Counted from the stretch's first letter, positions 1 through 9,289 are shown. The stretch is DNA of 44,532 bases from Patescibacteria group bacterium (GCA_018818965.1 JAHJQX010000022.1:1-44532), one strand, 5' to 3'. The notes: generated from the letters alone by a model not told the origin. Numbers and translations are program-made.

Positions 1-1
1 G

Positions 2-52
2 GTACAGCAGGGAGAGATCGAATCACGGGTGGAAAAAATAAGTAATAAATAA
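2..52 (+). CDS. xseA: Exodeoxyribonuclease VII large subunit, C-terminal end only (partial)
   Basis: An open frame runs from the window edge to TAA at 50-52 and ends in GEIESRVEKISNK. The 'dG.i.S.V..i' pattern resembles the XseA C-terminus, and the next gene 9 nt downstream is xseB, the usual partner. XseA is the catalytic subunit of exonuclease VII, which degrades single-stranded DNA in the cytoplasm. Only 16 residues are visible, so the call rests mostly on the neighbour. Confidence 0.55.
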   Translation, partial: VQQGEIESRVEKISNK

Positions 53-61
53 TTTAATATC

Positions 62-265
62 ATGCCAAAAAACGAAGCTAACATCAACGAGTCCCTCAAC
101 AAATTAGAGGATATTGTCAGCTGGTTTGACGAGCAAGAAGATGTCGATGTTGAAGAAGGCCTCAAGAAAGTCAAAGCTGGTGCCAGCCTAATCAAAGATC
201 TCAAAGGTCGGCTGAAAGAAGTAGAGAATGAGTTCGAGGAAGTGAAGAAGGATTTGGAAGAATAG
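62..265 (+). CDS. xseB: Exodeoxyribonuclease VII small subunit
   Basis: This 67-aa protein matches the XseB pattern. It has a first helix (LNKLEDIVSWFDE), a short acidic linker, and a second amphipathic helix with the G-x-x-L-I motif (KAGASLIKDLKGRLKEVE), followed by a charged coiled-coil tail. XseB is a non-catalytic subunit that assembles in several copies on XseA to make exonuclease VII. The length is normal (about 60-80 aa). The start ATG lies 9 nt after the presumed xseA stop, so the two are probably co-transcribed. The 3' end (GTGAAGAAGGATTTGGAAGA) is repeated exactly about 1.16 kb downstream, after the eamA gene; see the repeat entry. Confidence 0.85.
   Translation: MPKNEANINESLNKLEDIVSWFDEQEDVDVEEGLKKVKAGASLIKDLKGRLKEVENEFEEVKKDLEE
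242..261 (+). repeat. 20-bp direct repeat, left copy (3' end of xseB)
   Basis: GTGAAGAAGGATTTGGAAGA occurs at 242-261, inside the last codons of xseB, and again at 1402-1421. The two copies bracket the family A hairpin and the eamA gene. In the second copy the frame continues only to a nearby TAG, so it looks like an orphan copy of the xseB tail. Seen directly; the origin (insertion or tandem duplication) is inference. Confidence 0.85.
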
Positions 266-278
266 GTTGTAGATAAAG

Positions 279-459
279 ATTTGAAGGTCAATATTATTAT
301 TTTTCTGGCTGCGGAACTCGTCGTCCCGCTAAGGCGGAACTCAAACACCCGCAGCTGCCTGCCCGCAACGCTTCGCCAGCCCGCAAAAGCTACGCTTTAG
401 CGTTGCTGGCGGGCGTAGCGAGGCGGGCGGGCGAAAAAAAACAATATTGGCCTTCAAAT
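279..459 (+). repeat. Family A palindromic intergenic element, copy A1
   Basis: This is an imperfect inverted repeat. The left arm ATTTGAAGGTCAATATTATT pairs with the right arm ending in CAATATTGGCCTTCAAAT. Inside is the family core GCTGCGGAACTCGTCG, then CTCAAACACCCGCAGC. This copy also holds a second GC-rich hairpin (about 347-432, arms built on CGCCAGC and GCTGGCG), which A2 and A3 lack. It starts 14 nt after the xseB stop and ends 33 nt before the eamA ATG. The ORF-track N-terminus of eamA (403-492) is translated from this element and is not real coding sequence. Confidence 0.85.
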
Positions 460-492
460 TTCCTCTCCCAACTTTTGGATAAAATATCAATT

Positions 493-1371
493 ATGAAAAT
501 AAAAGGCATAATTTATTTGGGTTTTGCGGTCGTCGCGTTTGCGATAAGTCCTATTATTGAAAAAATTGGCGTGGACAAAGGAGTGGAGCCGTCAGTTTTT
601 GCTCCGATGAGAACTTTTATTGGCTTGTGCTTGGTGGCTGTTTTTTGGTTTTCCATTAGGAAGAAAAAGTCATTAAAATTTGATCGGAAATATACCAAAA
701 ATTTAATAATTATTGGCTTTATTTCGTCCGGGTTGTTTGTTTTCATGTTCATTAAAGCTTTATCATATACGACTGCCACCAATATGGGGGTCATGCAAGG
801 CATGTACGCCGTTGCTTCTTTCATCTTTGCCTATTTCATGATTCGAGAGAAGCTACCCCGCTTGTTTTTCCCCATCTTGACAGCGATGATAATCGGGGTG
901 GTGCTACTTACCAGTAAGGGGCTACTTGTTAAACCAAATATTGGCGATTGGATTTTGTTCGCCACTATTCCGCTGATTGGTTTTTCTAACGTATATATGA
1001 AAAAAACATCCAGGGTATTGGACGCTTTTACTATTACTTTTGGTCGCTATATATTTGGTGCTTTGTTTCTGTTATTTCTTTTACCTTTTATTGGTTTACG
1101 GGATTTCCCCTCACTACAAAACGGGCTGGTTTGGGTAATAATTTCTGGTGTTCTAGGTGGAATAATAGCTTTGGGGCATTATCAGGGAATCCAAATAGTT
1201 GGTCCGACTTTGGCGGCCACCATGCTAATTGCGGCTCCGGCTTTGACGACCGTTTTGGCATTTTTTATTTTAGACGAGACTTTGAATTATCTGCAACTAG
1301 CAGGATTGATTTTGATATTAGGGGGAGCTTTGCTTATTACCCGTTTTAAAGCGGAGTATAAAGAAGTATGA
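493..1371 (+). CDS. DMT superfamily (EamA-like) transporter
   Basis: About 292 aa and almost wholly hydrophobic, with roughly ten predicted membrane helices in two EamA-type repeats. The second repeat carries the typical ending 'P..t.l.a...L.E.l...q..G..lI..G..l' (APALTTVLAFFILDETLNYLQLAGLILILGGALLI). Members export or import small metabolites across the cytoplasmic membrane; the substrate cannot be read from sequence. I start at ATG 493 because the upstream 30 codons of the ORF track lie in the family A hairpin and read as low-quality sequence. It is flanked by the 20-bp direct repeat of the xseB tail. Two more EamA-type genes are in this window (15630-16499 and 28416-29291). Confidence 0.8.
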   Translation: MKIKGIIYLGFAVVAFAISPIIEKIGVDKGVEPSVFAPMRTFIGLCLVAVFWFSIRKKKSLKFDRKYTKNLIIIGFISSGLFVFMFIKALSYTTATNMGVMQGMYAVASFIFAYFMIREKLPRLFFPILTAMIIGVVLLTSKGLLVKPNIGDWILFATIPLIGFSNVYMKKTSRVLDAFTITFGRYIFGALFLLFLLPFIGLRDFPSLQNGLVWVIISGVLGGIIALGHYQGIQIVGPTLAATMLIAAPALTTVLAFFILDETLNYLQLAGLILILGGALLITRFKAEYKEV

Positions 1372-1401
1372 CAAACGAAGGTTTTAAGCGAAACTGAGCG
1401 G

Positions 1402-1421
1402 GTGAAGAAGGATTTGGAAGA
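1402..1421 (+). repeat. 20-bp direct repeat, right copy
   Basis: Exact copy of 242-261 (end of xseB), located 30 nt after the eamA stop and just before the convergent disordered-protein gene. It encodes nothing complete: the matching frame stops at a nearby TAG. See the left copy for interpretation. Confidence 0.85.
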
Positions 1422-1440
1422 TAGTGAGTAGTTTAGAATA

Positions 1441-2550
1441 TCATAACTCTTGTCTTCGCTCTTCGGCTGTTTTTCTCTGACTCCGTCTACGGCGGCTGAG
1501 GAATTTAAAAAGTCTGTTTTTTGTTGCTGGCTGTCTTCCTTCGCGGGGGCTTTTCGCATGTTCAGGCTCAATACCAGCGATGGCAATGAATGATTTTCTC
1601 GAACTTAATTTTTTTGGTAAGTCACTATCCTCGTATTTTCCAACTTCTGGCTCAAAAGTGGCTGGATGTTGGTAATGATCATCATCTAGACGATCATCCG
1701 GGATAGTTGTATCATCACTTTCCAGTTCTGGCTCGTGGCTAGTTAACTCTGAGTCAAGCTCAGTAGAATTTGGCCCAGAGGTATCAATTATATTCGATTT
1801 ATAAACTTTACCCCAAGATTTTTCTTCGCGACTAAGTGCCGATGTTTTTTGATCCCCACTAGCTGCTTTCAAGCGGTTGTTTAACTCACGATTGTGAGCT
1901 TCTTCAGTTATCAATGCCTCTTCCTGTTCTTGCATTTGGGCTAATTCATCTCCTGGCGTGATGGCGAATTCATCGCTTAACGCTTCATTGGGGTTACCAG
2001 ATGAAATTCCCATCGCATCAAACAAATTATCTTTGCTATTTTCAGCTGCATGTCTTTTTGTTCGCCATTTTTTTCCTTGGCGGACATGGAAAGAACCTTT
2101 GCGTTGTGGTTGACGACTACGGTCATCCTCATCCTCAGATGTTGAGGTTTTACTGAGACTGCCAAATTTTACAGCTTCGTTGTCATAATCAGTTATTGAT
2201 TCGGAGGATAGATCAGCGGCAATGTTTTGTGGTGTATCACTTCCAGAATCAACCGACTTAGAAGGCAATTTCTTTTTCTTTTCAGGAGCTGTGTAAACAA
2301 AAGTCTCTGGTGCGGCGTCTTTTCTTTTTTGCGGACTCCAACTAGCGTCTTGTTCGGCTACCCTTCTTCTCAGTCGATCCATCTCGCGTCTTTCTTCCGC
2401 CGAATGGATAGCCGTTTTAGTAACTTTTATTTGCTCAGGAGCGGGAGTTTCTGGCTTGAAACGTCGTCCGCCGCCCCTACGATTAGGACCGCGTAGAAAG
2501 CGTTGTTCATCCTTGGAGGTAGCAATCCCAGCATCAATATTTCGCGCCAT
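1441..2550 (-). CDS. Hypothetical low-complexity, probably disordered, charged protein
   Basis: I do not recognise this 369-aa protein. It is rich in Arg, Lys, Glu, Asp, Ser and Pro, with no membrane helix and no signal peptide. There is a basic, Gly/Arg-rich N-terminus (GPNRRGGGRRFKPE), acidic Ser/Asp stretches in the middle (TSTSEDEDDRSR) and a very basic C-terminus (KFLSRRRRSQRKTAEERRQEL). This composition suggests an intrinsically disordered protein, possibly one binding nucleic acid or a partner; that is inference. The reading frame is long and open, with an ATG at 2550 and a TATAAT-like box on the minus strand about 30-40 nt upstream, so a real gene is likely. It converges on eamA. Confidence 0.6.
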   Translation of the reverse strand: MARNIDAGIATSKDEQRFLRGPNRRGGGRRFKPETPAPEQIKVTKTAIHSAEERREMDRLRRRVAEQDASWSPQKRKDAAPETFVYTAPEKKKKLPSKSVDSGSDTPQNIAADLSSESITDYDNEAVKFGSLSKTSTSEDEDDRSRQPQRKGSFHVRQGKKWRTKRHAAENSKDNLFDAMGISSGNPNEALSDEFAITPGDELAQMQEQEEALITEEAHNRELNNRLKAASGDQKTSALSREEKSWGKVYKSNIIDTSGPNSTELDSELTSHEPELESDDTTIPDDRLDDDHYQHPATFEPEVGKYEDSDLPKKLSSRKSFIAIAGIEPEHAKSPREGRQPATKNRLFKFLSRRRRSQRKTAEERRQEL

Positions 2551-2679
2551 GTGATTAAATTATTTACTATCACTGTTTATTATAATACATAGTATATTCT
2601 CGTGCTAGACCCAGCGGGGAGAATGTTTGTAATTTAAATCTCCACAAGGTAAGATAGTTAATACCCGTATTGAATCAGC

Positions 2680-2685
2680 TATAAT
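2680..2685 (+). promoter_or_regulatory. TATAAT -10 box very close to the next start codon
   Basis: TATAAT lies two bases upstream of the ATG at 2688. If it is used, transcription would start within the first codons. The message would then be leaderless or use a later start. No convincing -35 box is seen. Confidence 0.4.
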
Positions 2686-2687
2686 AA

Positions 2688-3257
2688 ATGAGTTCAACCA
2701 ATTTTTGTCAAATAGAGTTAAGTGACGCTGCGATAAATTACACTTTGCGCACTAGTAACCGTGCCCGCAATCTTCGTTTGACCATCAATCTCGATGGCGA
2801 GTTGGTTGTCACTAAGCCCTGGCTAGTCAGTACGCGTCAAGTGGAAAGGTTCATGCAGCAGAAGGCTGGTTGGATATTAAAGAAAATGACAGCAATAAAG
2901 ACGCGGGGAAACAATAGTCTGCTGGCGAATGTTGGCGCAGCTGATTATTTAAAATACAAAGAACAAGCTCGCGCCCTGGCGATTCAGAAAGTTACGGACT
3001 TTGGTCAGATCTATGGACTTGGTTACAATCGTATTTTTATCCGTAATCAGAAAACTCGCTGGGGGAGTTGTTCAGCCCAGAAGAACTTAAACTACAATTT
3101 TCGTATTGCCCTGTTGCCGGAAAGGCTAGTGGACTATATAATAGTACATGAGCTGTGTCACTTGCAAGAATTGAATCATTCGCAACGTTTTTGGGCATTG
3201 GTTGGACAGGAGATACCGTATTATAAAGAGGCGAGGAAAGAGTTGCGAAATATATAA
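2688..3257 (+). CDS. YgjP-like (M48/WLM-type) zinc metallopeptidase domain protein
   Basis: This 189-aa protein has the YgjP/DUF45 layout. A beta-rich N-terminal half with the 'r.s.r.r...l.i...g.l.v..P' pattern (TSNRARNLRLTINLDGELVVTKP) is followed by KTRWGSCS and the zinc motif HELCHLQELNH near residues 154-164. HExxH supplies two histidine ligands and the catalytic glutamate; the later H in the LNHSQRFW segment is the likely third ligand. Family members are cytoplasmic and poorly characterised; some lie near restriction genes, but none is here. It stands between the disordered protein (divergent) and a PD-(D/E)XK protein, with hairpin A2 starting 4 nt after its stop. The start at 2688 is very close to a -10 box, so an internal start is possible. 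Confidence 0.8.
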   Translation: MSSTNFCQIELSDAAINYTLRTSNRARNLRLTINLDGELVVTKPWLVSTRQVERFMQQKAGWILKKMTAIKTRGNNSLLANVGAADYLKYKEQARALAIQKVTDFGQIYGLGYNRIFIRNQKTRWGSCSAQKNLNYNFRIALLPERLVDYIIVHELCHLQELNHSQRFWALVGQEIPYYKEARKELRNI

Positions 3258-3260
3258 AAT

Positions 3261-3369
3261 ATTAAAGACTAATATTATTCTTTTTCTGGCTGCGGAACTC
3301 GCCCCTCGACAAGGTCGAGGGACTCAAACATCCGCAGCGGGCGAAAAAGAACAATATCAGCCTTCAAAT
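3261..3369 (+). repeat. Family A palindromic intergenic element, copy A2
   Basis: Inverted repeat: the left arm (ATATTATTCTTTTTC) pairs with GAAAAAGAACAATAT, and the outermost part ends in CCTTCAAAT as in A1. The core is CTGCGGAACTCG, a variable hairpin (CCCTCGAC..GTCGAGGG), then ACTCAAACATCCGCAG. It fills the gap between the metallopeptidase stop (4 nt away) and the PD-(D/E)XK gene (14 nt away). Confidence 0.85.
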
Positions 3370-3383
3370 CTATAAATTTAATC

Positions 3384-4139
3384 ATGTCAAATTACTACAA
3401 CCCCCAACGCGTTCGCAATCTATACGACCCGGAGTCAAAAAAGCCTTATCGCCTCAGTCGCTCTAAGATTGATCTCTTTCTGAATTGTCCCAAGTGTTTT
3501 TATTTAGATCGTCGCTTGGGCGTGGGGCAGCCTCCAGGATATCCTTTTAGCCTAAATTCAGCTGTGGATGCATTACTCAAAAAAGAATTTGATATCCATC
3601 GGGCTAAAGGCACTCCCCACCCGATGATGAAAGCTTACAAAATAGATGCCGTTCCCTACGAACACGAAAAAATGGGTGAGTGGCGAGATTCGCTGCGGCG
3701 GGGAATCAAATATTTACACGAACCGACCAATCTAGTGATCACTGGCGGGGTAGATGACGTCTGGGTCAATCCTAAAGAAGAACTAATGATCGTGGATTAT
3801 AAAGCTACTTCCAAAAAAGGAGAGGTTAGCTTAGACGCTGATTGGCAAATTGGCTACAAGCGACAGATGGAGATATATCAGTGGCTGTTTCGGAAAAATG
3901 ATTTTAAAGTTTCGGATACGGGCTATTTTGTTTATTGCAATGGCGATGCGGATAAGGAAGCCTTTGATGGCAAGCTGGAATTTGATGTGAAGTTGATACC
4001 GTATAAAGGTGATGACTCGTGGGTGGAACAGACGGTGGTGGAAGCACACAAGTGTCTCACCGGTGACAAAATTCCCAAGCCGGGCGAAGATTGCGATTTT
4101 TGCCGGTACCGAGCGGCGGCGGATAATGTAGATAAATAA
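3384..4139 (+). CDS. PD-(D/E)XK nuclease family protein (Cas4/RecB-like) with four-cysteine signature
   Basis: 251 aa. The N-terminal motif LSRSKIDLFLNCPKCFY is typical of RecB/AddB/Cas4-type nuclease domains. The core shows GGVDDVW (acidic D124/D125), then MIVDYKAT (D138, K140, the D-x-K pair), then a Q-x-x-x-Y motif (QMEIYQWLF). Cysteines C35/C38 near the start and C237/C240 near the end (CDFCRYR) could hold an Fe-S cluster, as in Cas4 and AddB. No Cas1/Cas2, CRISPR array or helicase is nearby, so a Cas4 role is not supported. It is likely a stand-alone DNA repair or processing nuclease. It probably forms an operon with the DUF5661 gene 13 nt downstream. Confidence 0.75.
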   Translation: MSNYYNPQRVRNLYDPESKKPYRLSRSKIDLFLNCPKCFYLDRRLGVGQPPGYPFSLNSAVDALLKKEFDIHRAKGTPHPMMKAYKIDAVPYEHEKMGEWRDSLRRGIKYLHEPTNLVITGGVDDVWVNPKEELMIVDYKATSKKGEVSLDADWQIGYKRQMEIYQWLFRKNDFKVSDTGYFVYCNGDADKEAFDGKLEFDVKLIPYKGDDSWVEQTVVEAHKCLTGDKIPKPGEDCDFCRYRAAADNVDK

Positions 4140-4152
4140 TTTACTTATAAAA

Positions 4153-4431
4153 ATGACACACAGCGAAAAAAAATTCACGGCCGAGCAGGCCAAAGAAATC
4201 GGCGAGCAACTAGAAATCAAATGGGACAAATTTGATGTCGAACAATTCCGACGCGGTATGGATGTAGAGTTGGAACACGGCATTGTAGATTCTAACACCA
4301 ACGTTACTGATGATAATCCTCTCATGACGGGCAAGATTGCTTTGGCTCATCTCAATGAGTTTCCCGATTATTATGATCGCTTGGATAAAATGGAAGAAGA
4401 AGCCGATAAATTTTGGGGAGATCAAGACTAA
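4153..4431 (+). CDS. DUF5661-like small protein
   Basis: A 92-aa acidic soluble protein with the pattern 'ft.e.a..ig..l.i.wdkfd.eqFr.GmdVElEHG...' followed by TGKIALAHLNEFPDYYDRLDKME. This conserved block is one I associate with the DUF5661 family, common in Patescibacteria. The function is unknown. The HLNEFPDYY segment and the many conserved charged residues suggest a small helical protein, perhaps one binding a partner. It follows the PD-(D/E)XK gene closely and precedes a membrane-anchored protein by 29 nt. Confidence 0.7.
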   Translation: MTHSEKKFTAEQAKEIGEQLEIKWDKFDVEQFRRGMDVELEHGIVDSNTNVTDDNPLMTGKIALAHLNEFPDYYDRLDKMEEEADKFWGDQD

Positions 4432-4460
4432 TACCTGAGAGCGGAAAATAAATAATAAAA

Positions 4461-5498
4461 ATGACTAAAAAATTAATCAAGTGGTTAACTGTTTTCTCGG
4501 TGGTTTTGGTGGCGGTGCTAGTTTGCACTTATGCCTATCTGAGTGTCTGGGGACCAGAGGAAGGGATCTCTATACTAAAGGGCAAAGAAATATCACCCGA
4601 GATTATTAACTATAATAGCCGCACGTATGATAAGGAAAGAACAACGGTTAATAAAAAAGACGCTATCGCTTCAGCGCGCGAACTTTTAGAAGATGGTGAC
4701 AATGTTAAGCATTTTACCGAGCTCAGTCCTCTTAAAGACACAAAATCTTTTTTGGAAGTTTGCTATTATAATCCTGACCAGAAACAATATTTTCTATTAC
4801 TAGATAAGCCAGAAGGTAGCCTAGAAGAAAACTTTACTTCCCGTTTATGCCATCGAGTATTGTTTATTTTTGAGAAGCCAGAGGATTTTACCGAGGTAGT
4901 GGTAGGAGCTGAGGATGGCCAAGTAGCTTCTTGGACTCAGGATGGTGACAAGCCTCAAGAATTAGCATATTTTCAAACAAAGCCAGCTGGCGATTTTGTT
5001 CTCAAGCAAGAAATTGATGTCGATCACGATGGGATTGAGGAAACATTTGCCATTGCTCACCCAGACGAACCAAATGAGCAGGGGTTAATCCCAGTATACT
5101 ATTTATCCTACTCATACGTTGAAAAAGCGGCTAGCTGGATTTGGACATATAATTTTCTGCGGGCGGTTGAGCCGGGAGTGAAAGATCGTATCAGAGAAAT
5201 GGTAACAATAGGTTCAGTGGACGATATCACGGACGATGGCATAGATGAGATTTTAGTGAAATTTAAAAGTGAGGGTGATAATGGTCGTCTACTGGCATTA
5301 TTGGATAGCCCTTATTATTTGTGGACGAACATGCTTTATTATGGTGATTTGCCGGGGGGCGAAATTAAAATAAAAGACGGCCAGTTGATTACCGTCGAAA
5401 GTGCTTGGGCCGAAAATGATGCCCAGTGTTGTCCGTCGGGGCGATTAGAAACCACGTATGTTTTTGATGGGCAGCGGATGGTGAAGGAGGTGGAGTAG
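4461..5498 (+). CDS. Membrane-anchored extracytoplasmic protein with Asp-rich calcium-like loops
   Basis: 345 aa. One N-terminal hydrophobic helix (about residues 8-28, WLTVFSVVLVAVLVCTYAYL) acts as signal anchor; the rest is soluble and would lie outside the cell. Two short Asp-rich loops, DVDHDGIEE and DITDDGIDE, resemble calcium-binding DxDxDG loops of FG-GAP/VCBS or dockerin type. The C-terminal part (CCPSGRLETTYVFDGQRM) recalls LppP/LprE-like lipoprotein domains. I cannot assign an activity. The gene is followed after 6 nt by hairpin A3. Confidence 0.55.
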   Translation: MTKKLIKWLTVFSVVLVAVLVCTYAYLSVWGPEEGISILKGKEISPEIINYNSRTYDKERTTVNKKDAIASARELLEDGDNVKHFTELSPLKDTKSFLEVCYYNPDQKQYFLLLDKPEGSLEENFTSRLCHRVLFIFEKPEDFTEVVVGAEDGQVASWTQDGDKPQELAYFQTKPAGDFVLKQEIDVDHDGIEETFAIAHPDEPNEQGLIPVYYLSYSYVEKAASWIWTYNFLRAVEPGVKDRIREMVTIGSVDDITDDGIDEILVKFKSEGDNGRLLALLDSPYYLWTNMLYYGDLPGGEIKIKDGQLITVESAWAENDAQCCPSGRLETTYVFDGQRMVKEVE

Positions 5499-5504
5499 GT
5501 ATAA

Positions 5505-5621
5505 AGAGACAAAGAGTTTATATTGTTATTTTTCGCAGCTGCGGAACTTGTCGTCTCGATTGGATCGAGACTCCTCAAACACCCGCAGCCAGAAAAACAG
5601 CAATGTTAGTTCTTTGTCTCT
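5505..5621 (+). repeat. Family A palindromic intergenic element, copy A3
   Basis: This is the clearest copy. The left arm AGAGACAAAGAGTTTATATT pairs with a right arm ending AATGTTAGTTCTTTGTCTCT, giving close to 39 paired positions with few mismatches when the TTTTTC/GAAAAA and CTGCGG/CCGCAG parts are included. The core is CTGCGGAACTTGTCGTC, a hairpin (TCTCGATTGGATCGAGA), then CTCAAACACCCGCAGC. The outer arms differ in sequence from A1 and A2 but pair within the copy. It starts 6 nt after the preceding stop codon. Confidence 0.9.
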
Positions 5622-5679
5622 AAGCGTTTTTCTAAAACACACTAGGACGGCTATAAAATAATAATTAAATTCAAGATAT

Positions 5680-6003
5680 ATGAACTTCAACGAGTATCAG
5701 AAAAAGTCACGCAAAACGGCCAAGTATCCCGAGAAGAATTTTATTTATCCAACTCTGGGGTTAAATGGGGAAGCGGGGGAAGTGGCGGAAAAAGTTAAGA
5801 AAGTAATTCGGGATAAGGGTGGTAAGCTCGATCAGGAAACTATTGCCGATATTGGTTTGGAATTGGGCGATGTTCTCTGGTATCTGGCTCAGCTGGCCAC
5901 AGAATTGAACTTGTCATTAGACGATATAGCCGAGCAAAATATCAGCAAACTTTATTCACGGTTGCGCCGGGGGAAGATTGCCGGGAGTGGGGATAAGCGG
6001 TGA
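5680..6003 (+). CDS. MazG-like nucleotide pyrophosphohydrolase
   Basis: 107 aa, the length of single-domain MazG proteins. It has the metal-binding helices GEAGEVAEKVKKVIRD (E-x-x-E) and ELGDVLWYLAQLA (E-x-x-D) that hold Mg2+ in the all-alpha NTP pyrophosphatase fold. Such enzymes hydrolyse (d)NTPs or damaged nucleotides to NMP and PPi in the cytoplasm. The substrate of this one is not predictable. It ends in TGA, showing that UGA is a stop codon in this organism. It is the last gene before the rRNA operon. Confidence 0.85.
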   Translation: MNFNEYQKKSRKTAKYPEKNFIYPTLGLNGEAGEVAEKVKKVIRDKGGKLDQETIADIGLELGDVLWYLAQLATELNLSLDDIAEQNISKLYSRLRRGKIAGSGDKR

Positions 6004-6035
6004 GTAAAATGGGTACAAAATCTTCAATATTTCCC

Positions 6036-6064
6036 TTGACATGTTTTATAGTTATACTAGTATA
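6036..6064 (+). promoter_or_regulatory. Sigma-70-type promoter of the rRNA leader
   Basis: TTGACA at 6036-6041 is a perfect -35 box. The -10 region is AGTATA (17-nt spacer) within TACTAGTATAAA; TATAAA gives a 19-nt spacer. Transcription would start near 6070 and read the leader peptide, the attenuator and perhaps 23S. Confidence 0.6.
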
Positions 6065-6079
6065 AAGGGTAATCTCAAT

Positions 6080-6121
6080 ATGATAAAAAAAGTTACAATC
6101 AGACAGCTAGCGGCCGCATGA
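6080..6121 (+). CDS. Possible 13-residue leader peptide before the rRNA attenuator
   Basis: ATG at 6080, about 10 nt downstream of the expected transcription start, opens a short frame MIKKVTIRQLAAA ending in TGA at 6119-6121. A weak purine-rich stretch (AAAGGG) lies upstream. Its last four codons form the left arm of the hairpin described next, so a translating ribosome would disturb the fold. This is the arrangement of attenuation leaders, but such a short frame can also arise by chance. Confidence 0.3.
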   Translation: MIKKVTIRQLAAA

Positions 6122-6173
6122 CAAAACGTCAGATAGACGTGTTGCTTATGGCCGCGCCTCCCGCGGCTTTTTT
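6110..6173 (+). promoter_or_regulatory. Attenuator-like pair of mutually exclusive hairpins ending in an intrinsic terminator
   Basis: Hairpin 1 pairs 6110-6130 (GCGGCC..CATGACAAAACGTC) with 6136-6155 (GACGTGTTGCTTATGGCCGC) around the loop AGATA. Hairpin 2 is GCCGCG (6151-6156), loop CCTCC, CGCGGC (6162-6167) and six Ts: a Rho-independent terminator. The segment 6151-6155 belongs to both, so they exclude each other, as antiterminator and terminator would. Alternatively the terminator simply ends a short ~100-nt RNA. Confidence 0.55.
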
Positions 6174-6197
6174 AGTCAAATTATTTCGCCAAGATTG

Positions 6198-6288
6198 TTC
6201 TTCTGAAATTAGCTAAGTTTAACCCTAGTTGTTTTATTGCCCCAGGGTGGTTGGCAGCGTTGGGCAAGCTTGGCTAATTTTACAAGAA
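6198..6288 (+). ncRNA. Unidentified strongly structured segment in the 23S leader
   Basis: 6198-6220 (TTCTTCTGAAATTAGCTAAG..) pairs with 6266-6288 (..CTTGGCTAATTTTACAAGAA) at 22 of 23 positions, counting G-U wobbles. The enclosed 45 nt can form smaller stems (AACCCT with AGGGTGGTT, or GCCC with GGGC). I do not recognise an RNA family: it lacks tRNA features and SRP, tmRNA or RNase P motifs. It may be part of rRNA precursor processing or a separate small RNA. The rest of the gene-free stretch 6004-6418 holds the promoter and attenuator, a hairpin at 6357-6377 (GTGCCCAC..GTGGGCAC) and the 23S processing stem. Confidence 0.4.
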
Positions 6289-6390
6289 TGATCAGCTGGT
6301 TACGGCGGTTGCGAGCGTTGTTGCTAGAACGTTAACAATTGAATACCACGCAATTAGTGCCCACGACGAGTGGGCACAACACAAGAAACA

Positions 6391-6414
6391 GCAATTATAA
6401 ATTGCTAGTCAATC
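6391..6414 (+). other. 5' arm of the 23S rRNA processing stem
   Basis: GCAATTATAAATTGCTAGTC and the next four bases pair almost perfectly with 9336-9362 (GATTGACTAGCAATTTATAA and on) after the 23S gene. This long duplex bringing the ends of pre-23S together is the usual RNase III substrate. Confidence 0.85.
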
Positions 6415-6418
6415 GTTA

Positions 6419-9289
<2,871 letters not shown>

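Noticed and set aside
403-492. N-terminal extension of the first EamA transporter in the ORF track
   Set aside because: It is translated from hairpin A1; the conserved protein begins at ATG 493.
513-824. Antisense ORFs opposite transporter and ligase genes (for example 513-824 and 29907-30143)
   Set aside because: Shadow frames without start signals or recognisable domains, opposite well-supported genes.
3384-4139. Cas4 and thus a CRISPR locus
   Set aside because: There is no repeat-spacer array and no other cas gene in the window; the PD-(D/E)XK fold alone is not enough.
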